A model generated the notes under the pieces. The model had not been told where the DNA came from. It searched no databases and saw only the letters and a list, made by a program, of their open reading frames with translations. The translations under genes and the position numbers were made by a program. A stretch of 64,000 nucleotides of DNA from Hymenobacter chitinivorans DSM 11115 (GTDB taxonomy: Bacteria > Bacteroidota > Bacteroidia > Cytophagales > Hymenobacteraceae), in contig NZ_PGFA01000002.1 of the NCBI RefSeq assembly GCF_002797555.1, positions 434,001-498,000 of the forward strand, read 5' to 3'. Shown piece after piece: positions 52,165 to 60,190 of this stretch. Each line of letters opens with the position of its first letter. The stretch's first letter is position 1.

Positions 52165-53655
52165 ATGGCGGCCTCACTGCGCGTATTTTTTTTGCTGCTC
52201 CTACTCCTGCCTGGGGTGGACGGGGCAGTGCGCGCGCAGTCTAAAGCCGGGCAGGCCGACATCGTGCTGGGCCGCACCAGCTTTCCGGTCAATGACTACT
52301 TCACCATCAGCTTCCGGCTGCGTGGGGCGCCGCTGGAGCGCTACTCCCCGTTTCCCGACATCGAAGGGTTCAAGAAAAGCAGCAAATCGAGCACCACGAC
52401 CACGCGCATCGTGGGCGGGCAAACCTCCACTGAGCTGACCATCACCCAGCGCTACGCGGCCTACAACGAGGGCGAGTTTGAGCTCAAGCCCTTCTCGATG
52501 ACCATCAACGGGCAGGTGGTGCAGTCGGCGGGCGGCAAGCTGCAGGTGCTGGCCCAGCAGGCGGCGGTGCCCCCGCCGCCGGCCGGCGGGGCCGTGCAGG
52601 GCCTGGGCTTGCTCGACAAGCTCTTTGGCAAGCCCAAGCCCCAGGAATACGTGGAGCCCCACGACAACGCCTTTATGGCCCTGGTACCCGACAAAGCCAC
52701 GGTTTTTGTGGGGGAGGGTGTGCACGTGGGGCTGTACTTCTACCTCACGCCCGCCGACCAGGGCCTGCTGAGCTTCTACAACTTTGGCGGGCAGCTGCCC
52801 GAGATTCTGCGGTTGCTGCGGCAGCGCACGGCCTGGGAAGAGCCCTTCAACGAGCAGGAAATCGTGCCCGAAACCGTGGTGGCCGGGGGCAAAACCTACC
52901 TGCGCTACCGCCTCTACGAAGCCGAATACTACCCGCTGAACACCCAGCCGCTCACGTTTCCGGAGATTCCGCTGCAGATGGTCAAGTACCGGGTGGCCAA
53001 GAAGCCCGAAGCCGGCCTCGACAACCGCATGGAAGGCTTTAAAATCTACCGGACAGCGGCCCGCACCATTACCGTGAAGCCCCTGCCGCCCCACCCCCTG
53101 CGCGACCAGGTGCCCGTGGGCGACTACCGCCTGCGCGAGGCCATTGACCGCACCACGTTCCGCACGGGCAAGGCTTTTACCTACTCGTTTACGGTGGAAG
53201 GGGAGGGCAACTTGGCCGCGCTGGCGGCTCCGGTGCTGCCCCCGCTGCCGGCCGGCGTGGAAGTGTATGGCCCCGATACCGAGCTGGGCGTGACCCGACA
53301 GGGCGGCCGGGTGGGCGGCGCCAAACGCTTCACTTACCGCCTCATTGCCCGCCGCCCCGGCCCGCTGGCCCTCGACAGCCTATTTAGTATGGTCGTGTTC
53401 AACCCCAGCACCGGGCGCTACGACACGCTGCGGGCCGAGGTAAAGCCCGAGCTGAAAGGGGCCGAGAAGACGGTGGGTACATTCAGTGCCCGCCCCGACG
53501 ACCCGTTCTACCAGGACGTGCTGGAGTCGGCCGACAACACGCTGCAGGCGCGGGATGCTTACAGCGAGGTGCGGCGCTACGCCAACTACATCCTGCTGGT
53601 GCTGGGCGTGCTGGCCGTGGTGGGCTGGTGGCGGAGCGGGCGGCGGAGCATGTAG
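52165..53655 (+). CDS. batD: BatD family protein
   Basis: BatD belongs to the Bacteroides aerotolerance group, predicted to act in the envelope with MoxR and VWA proteins. The 496-residue product has a signal peptide (VFFLLLLLLPGVDGAVRAQ), a beta-sandwich-rich body (QADIVLGRTSFPVNDYFTISFRL; NDAFMALVPDKATVFVGEGV) and a C-terminal membrane helix (YILLVLGVLAVVGWW) followed by basic residues. The frame opens at 52138, but ATG 52165 gives the best signal peptide. It is here without its usual bat operon, upstream of aroC. Confidence 0.85.
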   Translation: MAASLRVFFLLLLLLPGVDGAVRAQSKAGQADIVLGRTSFPVNDYFTISFRLRGAPLERYSPFPDIEGFKKSSKSSTTTTRIVGGQTSTELTITQRYAAYNEGEFELKPFSMTINGQVVQSAGGKLQVLAQQAAVPPPPAGGAVQGLGLLDKLFGKPKPQEYVEPHDNAFMALVPDKATVFVGEGVHVGLYFYLTPADQGLLSFYNFGGQLPEILRLLRQRTAWEEPFNEQEIVPETVVAGGKTYLRYRLYEAEYYPLNTQPLTFPEIPLQMVKYRVAKKPEAGLDNRMEGFKIYRTAARTITVKPLPPHPLRDQVPVGDYRLREAIDRTTFRTGKAFTYSFTVEGEGNLAALAAPVLPPLPAGVEVYGPDTELGVTRQGGRVGGAKRFTYRLIARRPGPLALDSLFSMVVFNPSTGRYDTLRAEVKPELKGAEKTVGTFSARPDDPFYQDVLESADNTLQARDAYSEVRRYANYILLVLGVLAVVGWWRSGRRSM

Positions 53656-53835
53656 AGACGCCTGGTTGCGTCTTCCGGTAGAGCACCCAGTATTGGGCAA
53701 TTCCGCCAACGCCGGCACCGGTTCCGCCGCAAATGCGCGTCTTTACCGCACGGACAATTTTTGTCCGCTCCTCAGGAGCAGGTTCCCGAACTCAAGTTTT
53801 AGCAGTTCCTTTGCGGCCGAACAGAATCCTTGCCC

Positions 53836-54912
53836 ATGAATAGCTTCGGTACCTTATTCCGCATTACCACCTTCGGCGAGTCGCACGGGCCCGGCATTGG
53901 CGTTGTTATCGACGGGTGCCCGGCCGGCATTCCGTTGGAAGTGGCCACGATTCAGGCCGCCCTGGACCGGCGCCGGCCCGGGCAGTCGGAGCTGACGACC
54001 CCGCGCAAGGAGGCCGACCAGGTGGAGGTGCTGTCGGGGGTGTTCAACGGGCAAACGACCGGCACGCCCATCGGCCTGCTGATTCGCAACCAGGACCAGG
54101 CCAGCCACGACTACTCCCACATCGAGCACGCCTACCGCCCATCCCACGCCGACTACACCTACGACCAGAAGTACGGGCAGCGCGACTACCGGGGCGGGGG
54201 CCGCAGCTCGGCCCGCGAAACGGCGGCCCGGGTGGCGGCCGGGGCCGTAGCCGGCGAGTTTCTGGCCCAGCACGGCATCCGGGCCCTGAGCTACGTGTCG
54301 CAGGTGGGGGCCGTGGCCGTCCCCGTGGGCTACGAGCAGCTGGATCTGGGCTTGATTGACTCCAACATGGTGCGCTGCCCCCACCCCGAAACGGCCGAAC
54401 AGATGACCGAGCTCATCCGCCAGGTCCGGGACCGGCACGACACCGTGGGTGGGCTGGTGACGGGCGTGGTGCTGGGCGTACCGGCCGGCCTGGGCGAGCC
54501 GGTATTCGACAAGCTCCACGCCGAGCTGGGCAAGGCCATGCTGAGCATCAACGCCGTGAAGGGCTTCGAGTACGGCTCCGGTTTCGCGGGTACGCTGCTG
54601 TTTGGCTCCGAGCACAACGACGCCTTTTACACCGACGAGCAGGGCCAGGTGCGCACCCGCACCAACCACTCGGGCGGCATTCAGGGCGGTATCAGCAACG
54701 GGCAGGATATTTACTTCCGCGTCGCCTTTAAGCCCGTGGCCACCATTCTGCAGCCCCAAACGACCATCAACGACCAGGGCGAAGAAATTACCCTGGCCGG
54801 CAAGGGCCGCCACGACCCCTGCGTGCTGCCCCGGGCCGTGCCCATCGTGGATGCCATGACCAACCTGGTGGTGGCCGACATGCTGCTGCGGGCCCGGGCC
54901 AATAAAGCGTAA
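53836..54912 (+). CDS. aroC: chorismate synthase
   Basis: AroC makes chorismate from EPSP, the last shared step of aromatic amino acid synthesis, using reduced FMN. The 358-residue product has the three family signatures: [18 protein letters not shown] at the N-terminus, [15 protein letters not shown] in the middle, and [12 protein letters not shown] near the C-terminus. ATG 53836 is preferred over TTG 53830. It lies 180 bp after batD and before an Nfu-type gene; no functional link to either is evident. Confidence 0.98.
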   Translation: MNSFGTLFRITTFGESHGPGIGVVIDGCPAGIPLEVATIQAALDRRRPGQSELTTPRKEADQVEVLSGVFNGQTTGTPIGLLIRNQDQASHDYSHIEHAYRPSHADYTYDQKYGQRDYRGGGRSSARETAARVAAGAVAGEFLAQHGIRALSYVSQVGAVAVPVGYEQLDLGLIDSNMVRCPHPETAEQMTELIRQVRDRHDTVGGLVTGVVLGVPAGLGEPVFDKLHAELGKAMLSINAVKGFEYGSGFAGTLLFGSEHNDAFYTDEQGQVRTRTNHSGGIQGGISNGQDIYFRVAFKPVATILQPQTTINDQGEEITLAGKGRHDPCVLPRAVPIVDAMTNLVVADMLLRARANKA

Positions 54913-55108
54913 CTGACCGGCAAGTAGCTGAGCTTCTGCGGCTCGTTGGCCCGCTGTCGGCCGTTCTGGCGGGGCCAGAACCTAGCAAACTGCCACTACT
55001 TGCGTACCTTCGCAACATATAGCGCGTGGCACGGTTTTACCGCCACTGCTGTTTACTACTTCAGCGCAGCTTCCTGCGTTTTCTCTATCGTCTCCAAGTC
55101 TTTCAAAC

Positions 55109-55735
55109 ATGGCTGATACCCTCACTTCCCCCGCTGCGCCGGTTTCCATTTACGCCGAAGCCAGCCCCAACCCCGAATCCATGAAGTTCGTGCTCAACAC
55201 CCAGCTGCTTAGCGACGGGGTGAGCGTGGATTATCCCAACCTGGAGGCCGCCGCCAACTCGCCGCTGGCCCAGGAGCTGTTCAACTTCGACTACGTGAGC
55301 CGGGTGTTTATTGCGGCCAACTTCGTGACCATCACCAAGGCCTCGGACCTGACCTGGACCCACCTGATTCCCGAGCTGCGCACCTTCCTCAAGTCGTACG
55401 TGGAAGCCGGCGGCCCCATCTTCACCGTGGACCCCGTGGCCGAGCAGAAGGCCGCCCACGAGGCCGTAGCCACCGGCGACGCCTCCGAGCAGGACCAGCA
55501 GATCAGCCAGAAGGTTATCGACCTGCTCGAAAACTACGTGCGCCCCGCCGTCGAGCAGGATGGCGGCAATATCACCTTCCGCTCCTACAACAAGGGCGTG
55601 GTAACGGTGAACCTGCAGGGCTCGTGCTCGGGCTGCCCCTCGGCTACCGTTACGCTCAAATCGGGCATCGAGAACCTGCTCAAGCGCATGGTCCCCGAAG
55701 TAACCGAAGTAGTGGCCGAAGGCATTACGGTGTAA
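55109..55735 (+). CDS. NifU/NfuA-like Fe-S cluster scaffold or carrier protein
   Basis: The 208-residue product has an N-terminal Nfu_N domain (PNPESMKFVLNTQLLSDGVS) and a C-terminal NifU domain with the CSGCPSATVTLK motif, whose CxxC pair can hold a [4Fe-4S] cluster between two subunits. Such proteins deliver clusters to apo-enzymes. ATG 55109 is used. A strong terminator follows. It is alone rather than in a suf operon. Confidence 0.93.
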   Translation: MADTLTSPAAPVSIYAEASPNPESMKFVLNTQLLSDGVSVDYPNLEAAANSPLAQELFNFDYVSRVFIAANFVTITKASDLTWTHLIPELRTFLKSYVEAGGPIFTVDPVAEQKAAHEAVATGDASEQDQQISQKVIDLLENYVRPAVEQDGGNITFRSYNKGVVTVNLQGSCSGCPSATVTLKSGIENLLKRMVPEVTEVVAEGITV

Positions 55736-55755
55736 GTACTGCCTGAAACCACTAG

Positions 55756-55791
55756 AAAAAGCCCGGCTGGATCATTCAGCCGGGCTTTTTT
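55756..55791 (+). terminator. terminator of the Nfu-type gene
   Basis: AAAAAGCCCGGCTG pairs with CAGCCGGGCTTTTT around a 7-nt loop and is followed by T-runs, 21 bp beyond the stop codon. Confidence 0.9.
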
Positions 55792-55806
55792 GTGGGACAG
55801 CAAATC

Positions 55807-55884
55807 TGGAGGGAATCAAAAATAAAATTTCACATTCCCTCCAAGCTTGGAGGGAATGTGAAATTTTATTTTTGATTCCCTCCA
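55807..55884. repeat. 78-bp perfect palindrome made of two inverted 37-bp units
   Basis: The 39-bp arms (55807-55845 and 55846-55884) are exact reverse complements with no loop; the centre is AAGCTT. Each arm contains a 37-bp unit that itself starts with TGGAGGGAAT and ends with the complement ATTCCCTCCA around a 17-bp AT-rich interior, so the structure is two copies of a short terminal-repeat element placed head to head. The AT-rich interiors contrast with the GC-rich surroundings. It lies in the gap between the Nfu-type gene and the convergent DUF5777 gene. It looks like a mobile or REP-like repeat. Confidence 0.9.
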
Positions 55885-55914
55885 AAGTCTGGCGCTGAGG
55901 TTAGGCTTTGAATC

Positions 55915-56832
55915 CTAGCGGCTTTTCACAGTGAAGGCCCGGCTCACGTTGAAGCCGAAGTAGATGTCGCCGTCGAAGAAGTTGCCGGTGGTGTGGGGCA
56001 CAAACAGGCTTTCCATCATGCCCTGGGCGTTGGTGAAGTGCAGCTGAAACACGTGGCCCCCGGTTTCGATGTCCACGCCCAGGCCCAGGGCGTTGCGCAG
56101 GTCGGTGGCGGTGGCGCCGGGCAGCAGGTAGAAGTAGTCGGCCGTGAGGGCCAGGCGCTTGGTGAGCTTCTGGCGGAAGGCCGCGCCCAGGGCGTACACG
56201 TCGTTCTGGTCGCGCCGGGTATCCACGAAGTTGCGGTGCACGAGCGTAGGCATGAGCTGCACCGACAACGAAGGGCTAAATTTGCGCGCAATCAGGGCCT
56301 GGTAGGTGTAGGCCATGCGGGTTTTCAGGGTCCGCTCCGACTCCCGGAACTTGAGCGTCGTCAGGGCCGAGCTGGCCAGTAAGGTCACCGACACGGGCAT
56401 GGCGTGGGCGCCGGTGCTTTGGCGCAGAGCCTTGTATTTGACGAATCCGTCGAAGGTTTTTTCCTGGGAGCTGCGGCCCACGCCCACGGCCAGCCTATCG
56501 GTGAGGCCATATTCGAAGCTCAGGCGCAGCACGGCCTGGTCGAGGCCGAAGAAGTTGTAGGCCCCGCTGTTGAGCGTGCCGAAGCGGTGCTGAATCAGGA
56601 ACAGCAGCGTGCCTTCCCCCGGCGTTTCTATCGACTGGGAGTTGATGATATGCGTGCCCTTGAAAGTAGCCTGGGTGAAGTCGGGGGCCCGAACCCGGGT
56701 GCTGTCGGCCACTTTGGCTTCCAGCTCCTTGAGCAGGTCATCGTCTTGGGCCCGGGCCGGTACGGTGCCCAGCAGGAGCAGCAGCAAGCCACCGAGCAGG
56801 CAGCGGAGCCGGGATAAACGCAGAAAACTCAT
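55915..56832 (-). CDS. DUF5777 family outer-membrane beta-barrel protein
   Basis: The 305-residue product has a signal peptide (LLGGLLLLLLGTVPARAQ) and amphipathic strands: GTLLFLIQHRFGTLNSGAYN, LRLSFEYGLTDRLAVGVGRSS and a final YFGFNVSRAFTVKSR. The FxxHRFG stretch is what I associate with the DUF5777 family. It is the last gene of an operon with a YceI gene (4-bp overlap) and a cytochrome-like lipoprotein gene. This set suggests an envelope process tied to electron transfer or lipid-like carriers. Confidence 0.8.
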   Translation of the reverse strand: MSFLRLSRLRCLLGGLLLLLLGTVPARAQDDDLLKELEAKVADSTRVRAPDFTQATFKGTHIINSQSIETPGEGTLLFLIQHRFGTLNSGAYNFFGLDQAVLRLSFEYGLTDRLAVGVGRSSQEKTFDGFVKYKALRQSTGAHAMPVSVTLLASSALTTLKFRESERTLKTRMAYTYQALIARKFSPSLSVQLMPTLVHRNFVDTRRDQNDVYALGAAFRQKLTKRLALTADYFYLLPGATATDLRNALGLGVDIETGGHVFQLHFTNAQGMMESLFVPHTTGNFFDGDIYFGFNVSRAFTVKSR

Positions 56833-57407
56833 CGGGCAACGGCAGTTTGGGAAGTGGGGGTAAGGTCGCAGCTGAAGGCCAGGGTGACTTCCATGCTCTT
56901 GGCAATATTGTCGCGGACCAGGGCCGGAATTTCGATGTTGTAGTCGGCCGGGGCCACGTTAAACTTCGAGGTGACCAGCAGGTGGTTGTCTTTGAGCTCC
57001 AGCGTACCGGGCACTTTCACCCGGCGCTTCACCCCGTGAATGGTCAGGTCGCCTTCCACCTGCACGCGCTGGGGGCCGGCACCCGGCAGCTGACCCGGCT
57101 GAAAGTCTACCACCGCGCCCGCAAACGTGGCTTTGGGGTACTTGTCCGACTCCACGTAGTTCTCGTTGAAGTGCTCCTGCATCAGGGTGCGCTTAAAGAC
57201 GAACGACTTCATGGGCACGCTAAAGGCCACTTTGCCCGTGGTCAGGTCCAGCATGCCGGCCGCCTGGGTGCTGCGGCCCTCAATGTCCTCGATGGGCGTG
57301 CCGGAGAAAAAGCGGATCAGGCCCGCGCGGGTCGAGTATTTGCCCTGCGCCCGGGCCGGCGGCAGCAGTAGCAGCAGGCCAAGCCCGAGTAGTAACCAGT
57401 GTTTCAT
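56829..57407 (-). CDS. YceI family periplasmic protein
   Basis: YceI-like proteins bind long isoprenoid or lipid-like molecules in a lipocalin-type barrel. The 192-residue product has a signal peptide (LLLGLGLLLLLPPARAQ), then the strands KVAFSVPMKSFVFKRTLMQEHF, the YVESDKYPKATFAG loop and GDLTIHGVKRRVKVPGTL, all typical of the family. The start at 57407 leaves 12 bp to the upstream gene, and its end overlaps the next start by 4 bp, so the three genes are co-transcribed. Confidence 0.92.
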   Translation of the reverse strand: MKHWLLLGLGLLLLLPPARAQGKYSTRAGLIRFFSGTPIEDIEGRSTQAAGMLDLTTGKVAFSVPMKSFVFKRTLMQEHFNENYVESDKYPKATFAGAVVDFQPGQLPGAGPQRVQVEGDLTIHGVKRRVKVPGTLELKDNHLLVTSKFNVAPADYNIEIPALVRDNIAKSMEVTLAFSCDLTPTSQTAVAR

Positions 57408-57419
57408 AGCAAAGCGGGG

Positions 57420-57791
57420 TTAGTTGTTGGGGGCCTGGTCCTCGACCCATTTCTTGATGCGGGCCAAGTCGCAGTCGGAAAGCTTGGGCAGGCCCTGGGG
57501 CATGGGCGTGAAGCCGGGAGCGTGGCTCGTGACGCCCACCAGCAGGCCATTGTCGGCGAATCTTTTCACCTGGGCGTAGCCTTCCAGGTTCACGTTGCCG
57601 CTGGGCAGGCGGGCGTTGTGGCAGGAGCGGCAGTTCTGATCCAGAATCGGCGAAATTGTGGCGCTGTAGGTGGTGCTGGCCACGTCGCACTCCACCGGGG
57701 GCTGGCTGGCAAAAAGCTCCTCGGCGTTATCGTAGGCGCAACTGCTGAGCATAGCCAGTCCGCCAACCAGAAAAAGTACTGGGCGTAGCAT
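57420..57791 (-). CDS. cytochrome c-like lipoprotein
   Basis: The 123-residue product has a lipoprotein signal with LSSC lipobox and a single CRSCH motif (CxxCH) for covalent heme, followed by NVNLEGYAQVKRFADNG and ending SDCDLARIKKWVEDQAPNN. The distal Met ligand may be in MPQGLPKLS. This resembles the mono-heme 'Planctomycete-type' or generic cytochrome c domains. It is the first gene of the YceI/DUF5777 operon. Confidence 0.85.
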   Translation of the reverse strand: MLRPVLFLVGGLAMLSSCAYDNAEELFASQPPVECDVASTTYSATISPILDQNCRSCHNARLPSGNVNLEGYAQVKRFADNGLLVGVTSHAPGFTPMPQGLPKLSDCDLARIKKWVEDQAPNN

Positions 57792-57828
57792 ATAAAACAG
57801 GAAAGGATGAGGAAGAAAGCCGGGCCGC

Positions 57829-59427
57829 CTAGGGCGTAGTCGGCAGCAAGTGGTATTTAAGGCTAAAGAATACGCCGGCGCTGCTGAGCTTTACCTGCCC
57901 GAAGCCCACGCCGCCCAGGGGCACTTTCACGTAGGGCTCGGCCTGCACCGACCAGCGGCTGGCCAAGCTCCGCTCGTAGCCCGCCGAGAGGTTGACCACG
58001 CTCAGCCAGTGGTTGGAGCCGTTCTTTACCTGCCAGTCGCGGGAGTAGTACTTGCCGTAGTACTGGTAGTTGTAGGTGTACTGCTCGTCGCGCATGAGCA
58101 GGGAGGTCAGGCCCGCCGACACGAACAGGGCGGCCTGCGGGCGGTGCAGCACGTCGTAGCGCAGGTTGATGGGCACGTCGGTAATGCGGCACACGGCCCC
58201 CACGTCGTCGATGGTGTAGTTGCCGCTCCAGGTACCGGCGGGCACGGTGTAGTCGCTGCCCCGGGCCACGTAGCGCTTCACCGAGCGAATGGCAGCCACG
58301 TTCAGCCGCAGCCGGTCGGTAAAGCGGTACTCCACCACCACGCCCAGGTTGCTGCCCGGCGAAGTTGTTTTGGTCCAGCCCACGGTGCTCAGCTCCGGGG
58401 CATACAGTCCGCCAATGCTGAGGCGGTAGGCGGGCTTCACGCGGGCCGGCTTCTCGGGCTGCTTGGCCGAATCGGCGGGAGCAGCCAGCGGGGCCGGCGC
58501 GGCGGAAGGCTCCACCACCGGCGCAACGGCAGCGGCGGAGTCGGTGGGCAGGGTGGCTCCTGAAGGGCGGCTGGGCAGGGGCTCACTACCCGGCTGCGTA
58601 GCTGCTGCAACAGCTGTTCCAGGAGCCACCGATGCGGCCGTCCCGGTGGGTTCGGAGTCGGAGCCTGGGCTTGAAGAGCCAGAAACCGGCGGCCGGACCG
58701 AGACTGTAACCGTCCCGGCGGCCGGGGAAGCGGAAGTCGGCGGGGCTTGTTCGGCGTCCGGGCTGGCTGCCTTTGGCGAGGGAGCAAGTGTTGTTTCCCG
58801 CCGGGCAGCGGCGGCTAAGCTCAACTGCCCAGTCGTAACTGCCGCACTGGTTTCCGCGGCGGGCCGAATAATGGGCTGGCGTGGGCGCGTCGGTGTTAGT
58901 ACCACCGACCCAATCAATGCCCGGCGGCCGGGCCGCGTAAAGCGGGTAGCCGGGGAAGGGTTGGCGGTAGCCGGGGTGGCCAGGGTTGGTGAAGCTGCCG
59001 TGGCTGGTTCGGTAGAAGCGGGCAGCGCAACCCGTGCGGCCAACGCTTCCGGCGGCGTAGCCAACTGCGGCCGGGCGGCAGCAACGGCCGGCGCGGGGGC
59101 TACCGTTGGAGCTGTTGGCTGCGCCAGGGAGCGGGCTGCCTCGGCAGTGGCGGTTACGGCCGGCGGGGCGCCCGTTGGGCCGGCGGTTGTCTCTGGCGTG
59201 GTGTAGTGGCTGTAGCCCAGCCAGCCCAGCAACGCTACCAGCACCACCACGGCTTCGAGCAGGAAGATGCGCAACACCCGCTGGCGCACGAGCTGCCCGG
59301 CGGCGGCTTCGTCCAGCTTCCGCTCCATCTGCAGCCAGGCGCTGAGGTTATGTTCGTCGGGATAGTTCTCGGCGCTCCGCTGAAACAGCGCGTCGAGTTC
59401 CTCATCCGACATATCCGGCGTACGCAT
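57829..59427 (-). CDS. anti-sigma-like inner-membrane anchor fused to an outer-membrane barrel
   Basis: The 532-residue product starts with a short cytoplasmic domain (residues 1-50, EELDALFQRSAENYPDEHNL), one membrane helix (about 50-72, VLRIFLLEAVVVLVALLGWLG), a Pro/Ala/Thr-rich linker of about 260 residues, and a C-terminal outer-membrane beta-barrel-like domain (about 345-532; YRLSIGGLYAPELSTVG, VVVEYRFTDRLRLNVAAI, VFFSLKYHLLP). The gene overlaps the end of the ECF sigma gene; ATG 59427 gives 26 bp of overlap and ATG 59412 gives 11 bp. The arrangement suggests an anti-sigma factor that spans the whole envelope. Confidence 0.85.
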   Translation of the reverse strand: MRTPDMSDEELDALFQRSAENYPDEHNLSAWLQMERKLDEAAAGQLVRQRVLRIFLLEAVVVLVALLGWLGYSHYTTPETTAGPTGAPPAVTATAEAARSLAQPTAPTVAPAPAVAAARPQLATPPEALAARVALPASTEPATAASPTLATPATANPSPATRFTRPGRRALIGSVVLTPTRPRQPIIRPAAETSAAVTTGQLSLAAAARRETTLAPSPKAASPDAEQAPPTSASPAAGTVTVSVRPPVSGSSSPGSDSEPTGTAASVAPGTAVAAATQPGSEPLPSRPSGATLPTDSAAAVAPVVEPSAAPAPLAAPADSAKQPEKPARVKPAYRLSIGGLYAPELSTVGWTKTTSPGSNLGVVVEYRFTDRLRLNVAAIRSVKRYVARGSDYTVPAGTWSGNYTIDDVGAVCRITDVPINLRYDVLHRPQAALFVSAGLTSLLMRDEQYTYNYQYYGKYYSRDWQVKNGSNHWLSVVNLSAGYERSLASRWSVQAEPYVKVPLGGVGFGQVKLSSAGVFFSLKYHLLPTTP

Positions 59428-59998
59428 GGTGGTTGGTTTGTTTAAGTAGGTGCTTGAGGTGGGCGCGCGCCTTGGATAGGTTAGACTTGGAAGCTCCCAC
59501 GGAAATGCCCAGCTGGGCGCTTACTTCCTCGTGGGTAAAGCCGTCGATGACGTAGAGGTTGAACACCGTGCGGTAGGCCGGGGAAAGCTGCTGAATCAGG
59601 TGCAGCAGCTCCTCGTACGACAGGGTGTCGAGGGCGGAGTGGCCGGGGTCGGCCTCGGCGAAGGCCGCGTCATTGAGCTCCTGCTGGTGCTGGTGCTTTT
59701 CCTGGCTGCGGTAGTGGTCGATGGCCGTGTGAATCATGATGCGCTTGAGCCAGCCCCGAAACGAGCCGCTGACCTCGTGCCGGGCCACGTCGAAACGGCC
59801 CACGTCGCGGAATACTTTCATAAACCCGTCGTTGACGGCTTCCATGGCCGCGTCCCGGGTGCGGGTGTAGCGCAAACACACGCTCAGCGCAAAGCTGTAG
59901 TAGAGCCCGTACAGTCGCCGCTGCGCGTCGCGCTCCGCCCGCCGGCAGCCAGCCAGCAGGGCAAGGAGCATCTCGGGGTCGTGGTCGGGTTGGGGCAC
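59402..59998 (-). CDS. ECF-type RNA polymerase sigma factor
   Basis: The 198-residue product is an ECF sigma factor. Region 2 reads CRRAERDAQRRLYGLYYSFALSV, with the -10 recognition part RDAAMEAVNDGFMKVFRDVG; region 4 reads LIQQLSPAYRTVFNLYVIDGFTHEE, then VSAQLGISVGASKSNLSKAR, the helix-turn-helix that reads the -35. ATG 59998 is used. It overlaps the next gene, a probable anti-sigma fusion, which strongly suggests that the pair forms a regulatory unit with translational coupling. The signal is likely to be envelope related. Confidence 0.95.
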   Translation of the reverse strand: MPQPDHDPEMLLALLAGCRRAERDAQRRLYGLYYSFALSVCLRYTRTRDAAMEAVNDGFMKVFRDVGRFDVARHEVSGSFRGWLKRIMIHTAIDHYRSQEKHQHQQELNDAAFAEADPGHSALDTLSYEELLHLIQQLSPAYRTVFNLYVIDGFTHEEVSAQLGISVGASKSNLSKARAHLKHLLKQTNHHAYAGYVG

Positions 59999-60102
59999 GG
60001 CTGCGGGGGTTATATCTGGCGACTCGCAGGCCCCGCCGAAAAGGTTGCCTGTCCGCAGAAAATTTAGTGAAAACCTGCGCTAACCGCGGCAAAAGCAGCA
60101 AC

Positions 60103-60138
60103 AAAAAAAAGCCTGACCGGCAAGGTCAGGCTTTTTTT
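60103..60138 (-). terminator. secDF terminator
   Basis: GCCTGACC pairs with GGTCAGGC around a 5-nt loop, flanked by a poly-A and a poly-T. On the minus strand it lies 53 bp beyond the secDF stop codon. Confidence 0.9.
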
Positions 60139-60190
60139 AATCGTCCACGAAATCCGGCTCATCCGAAAAGTCCGGACGAATCCGGGGTGG

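Noticed and set aside
53653..53676. GTAGAGACGC...GCGTCT hairpin after batD
   Set aside because: It resembles dispersed repeats that I recall from other genomes, but the stem is only 6 bp and there is no U-run. Too weak to call a terminator or repeat.
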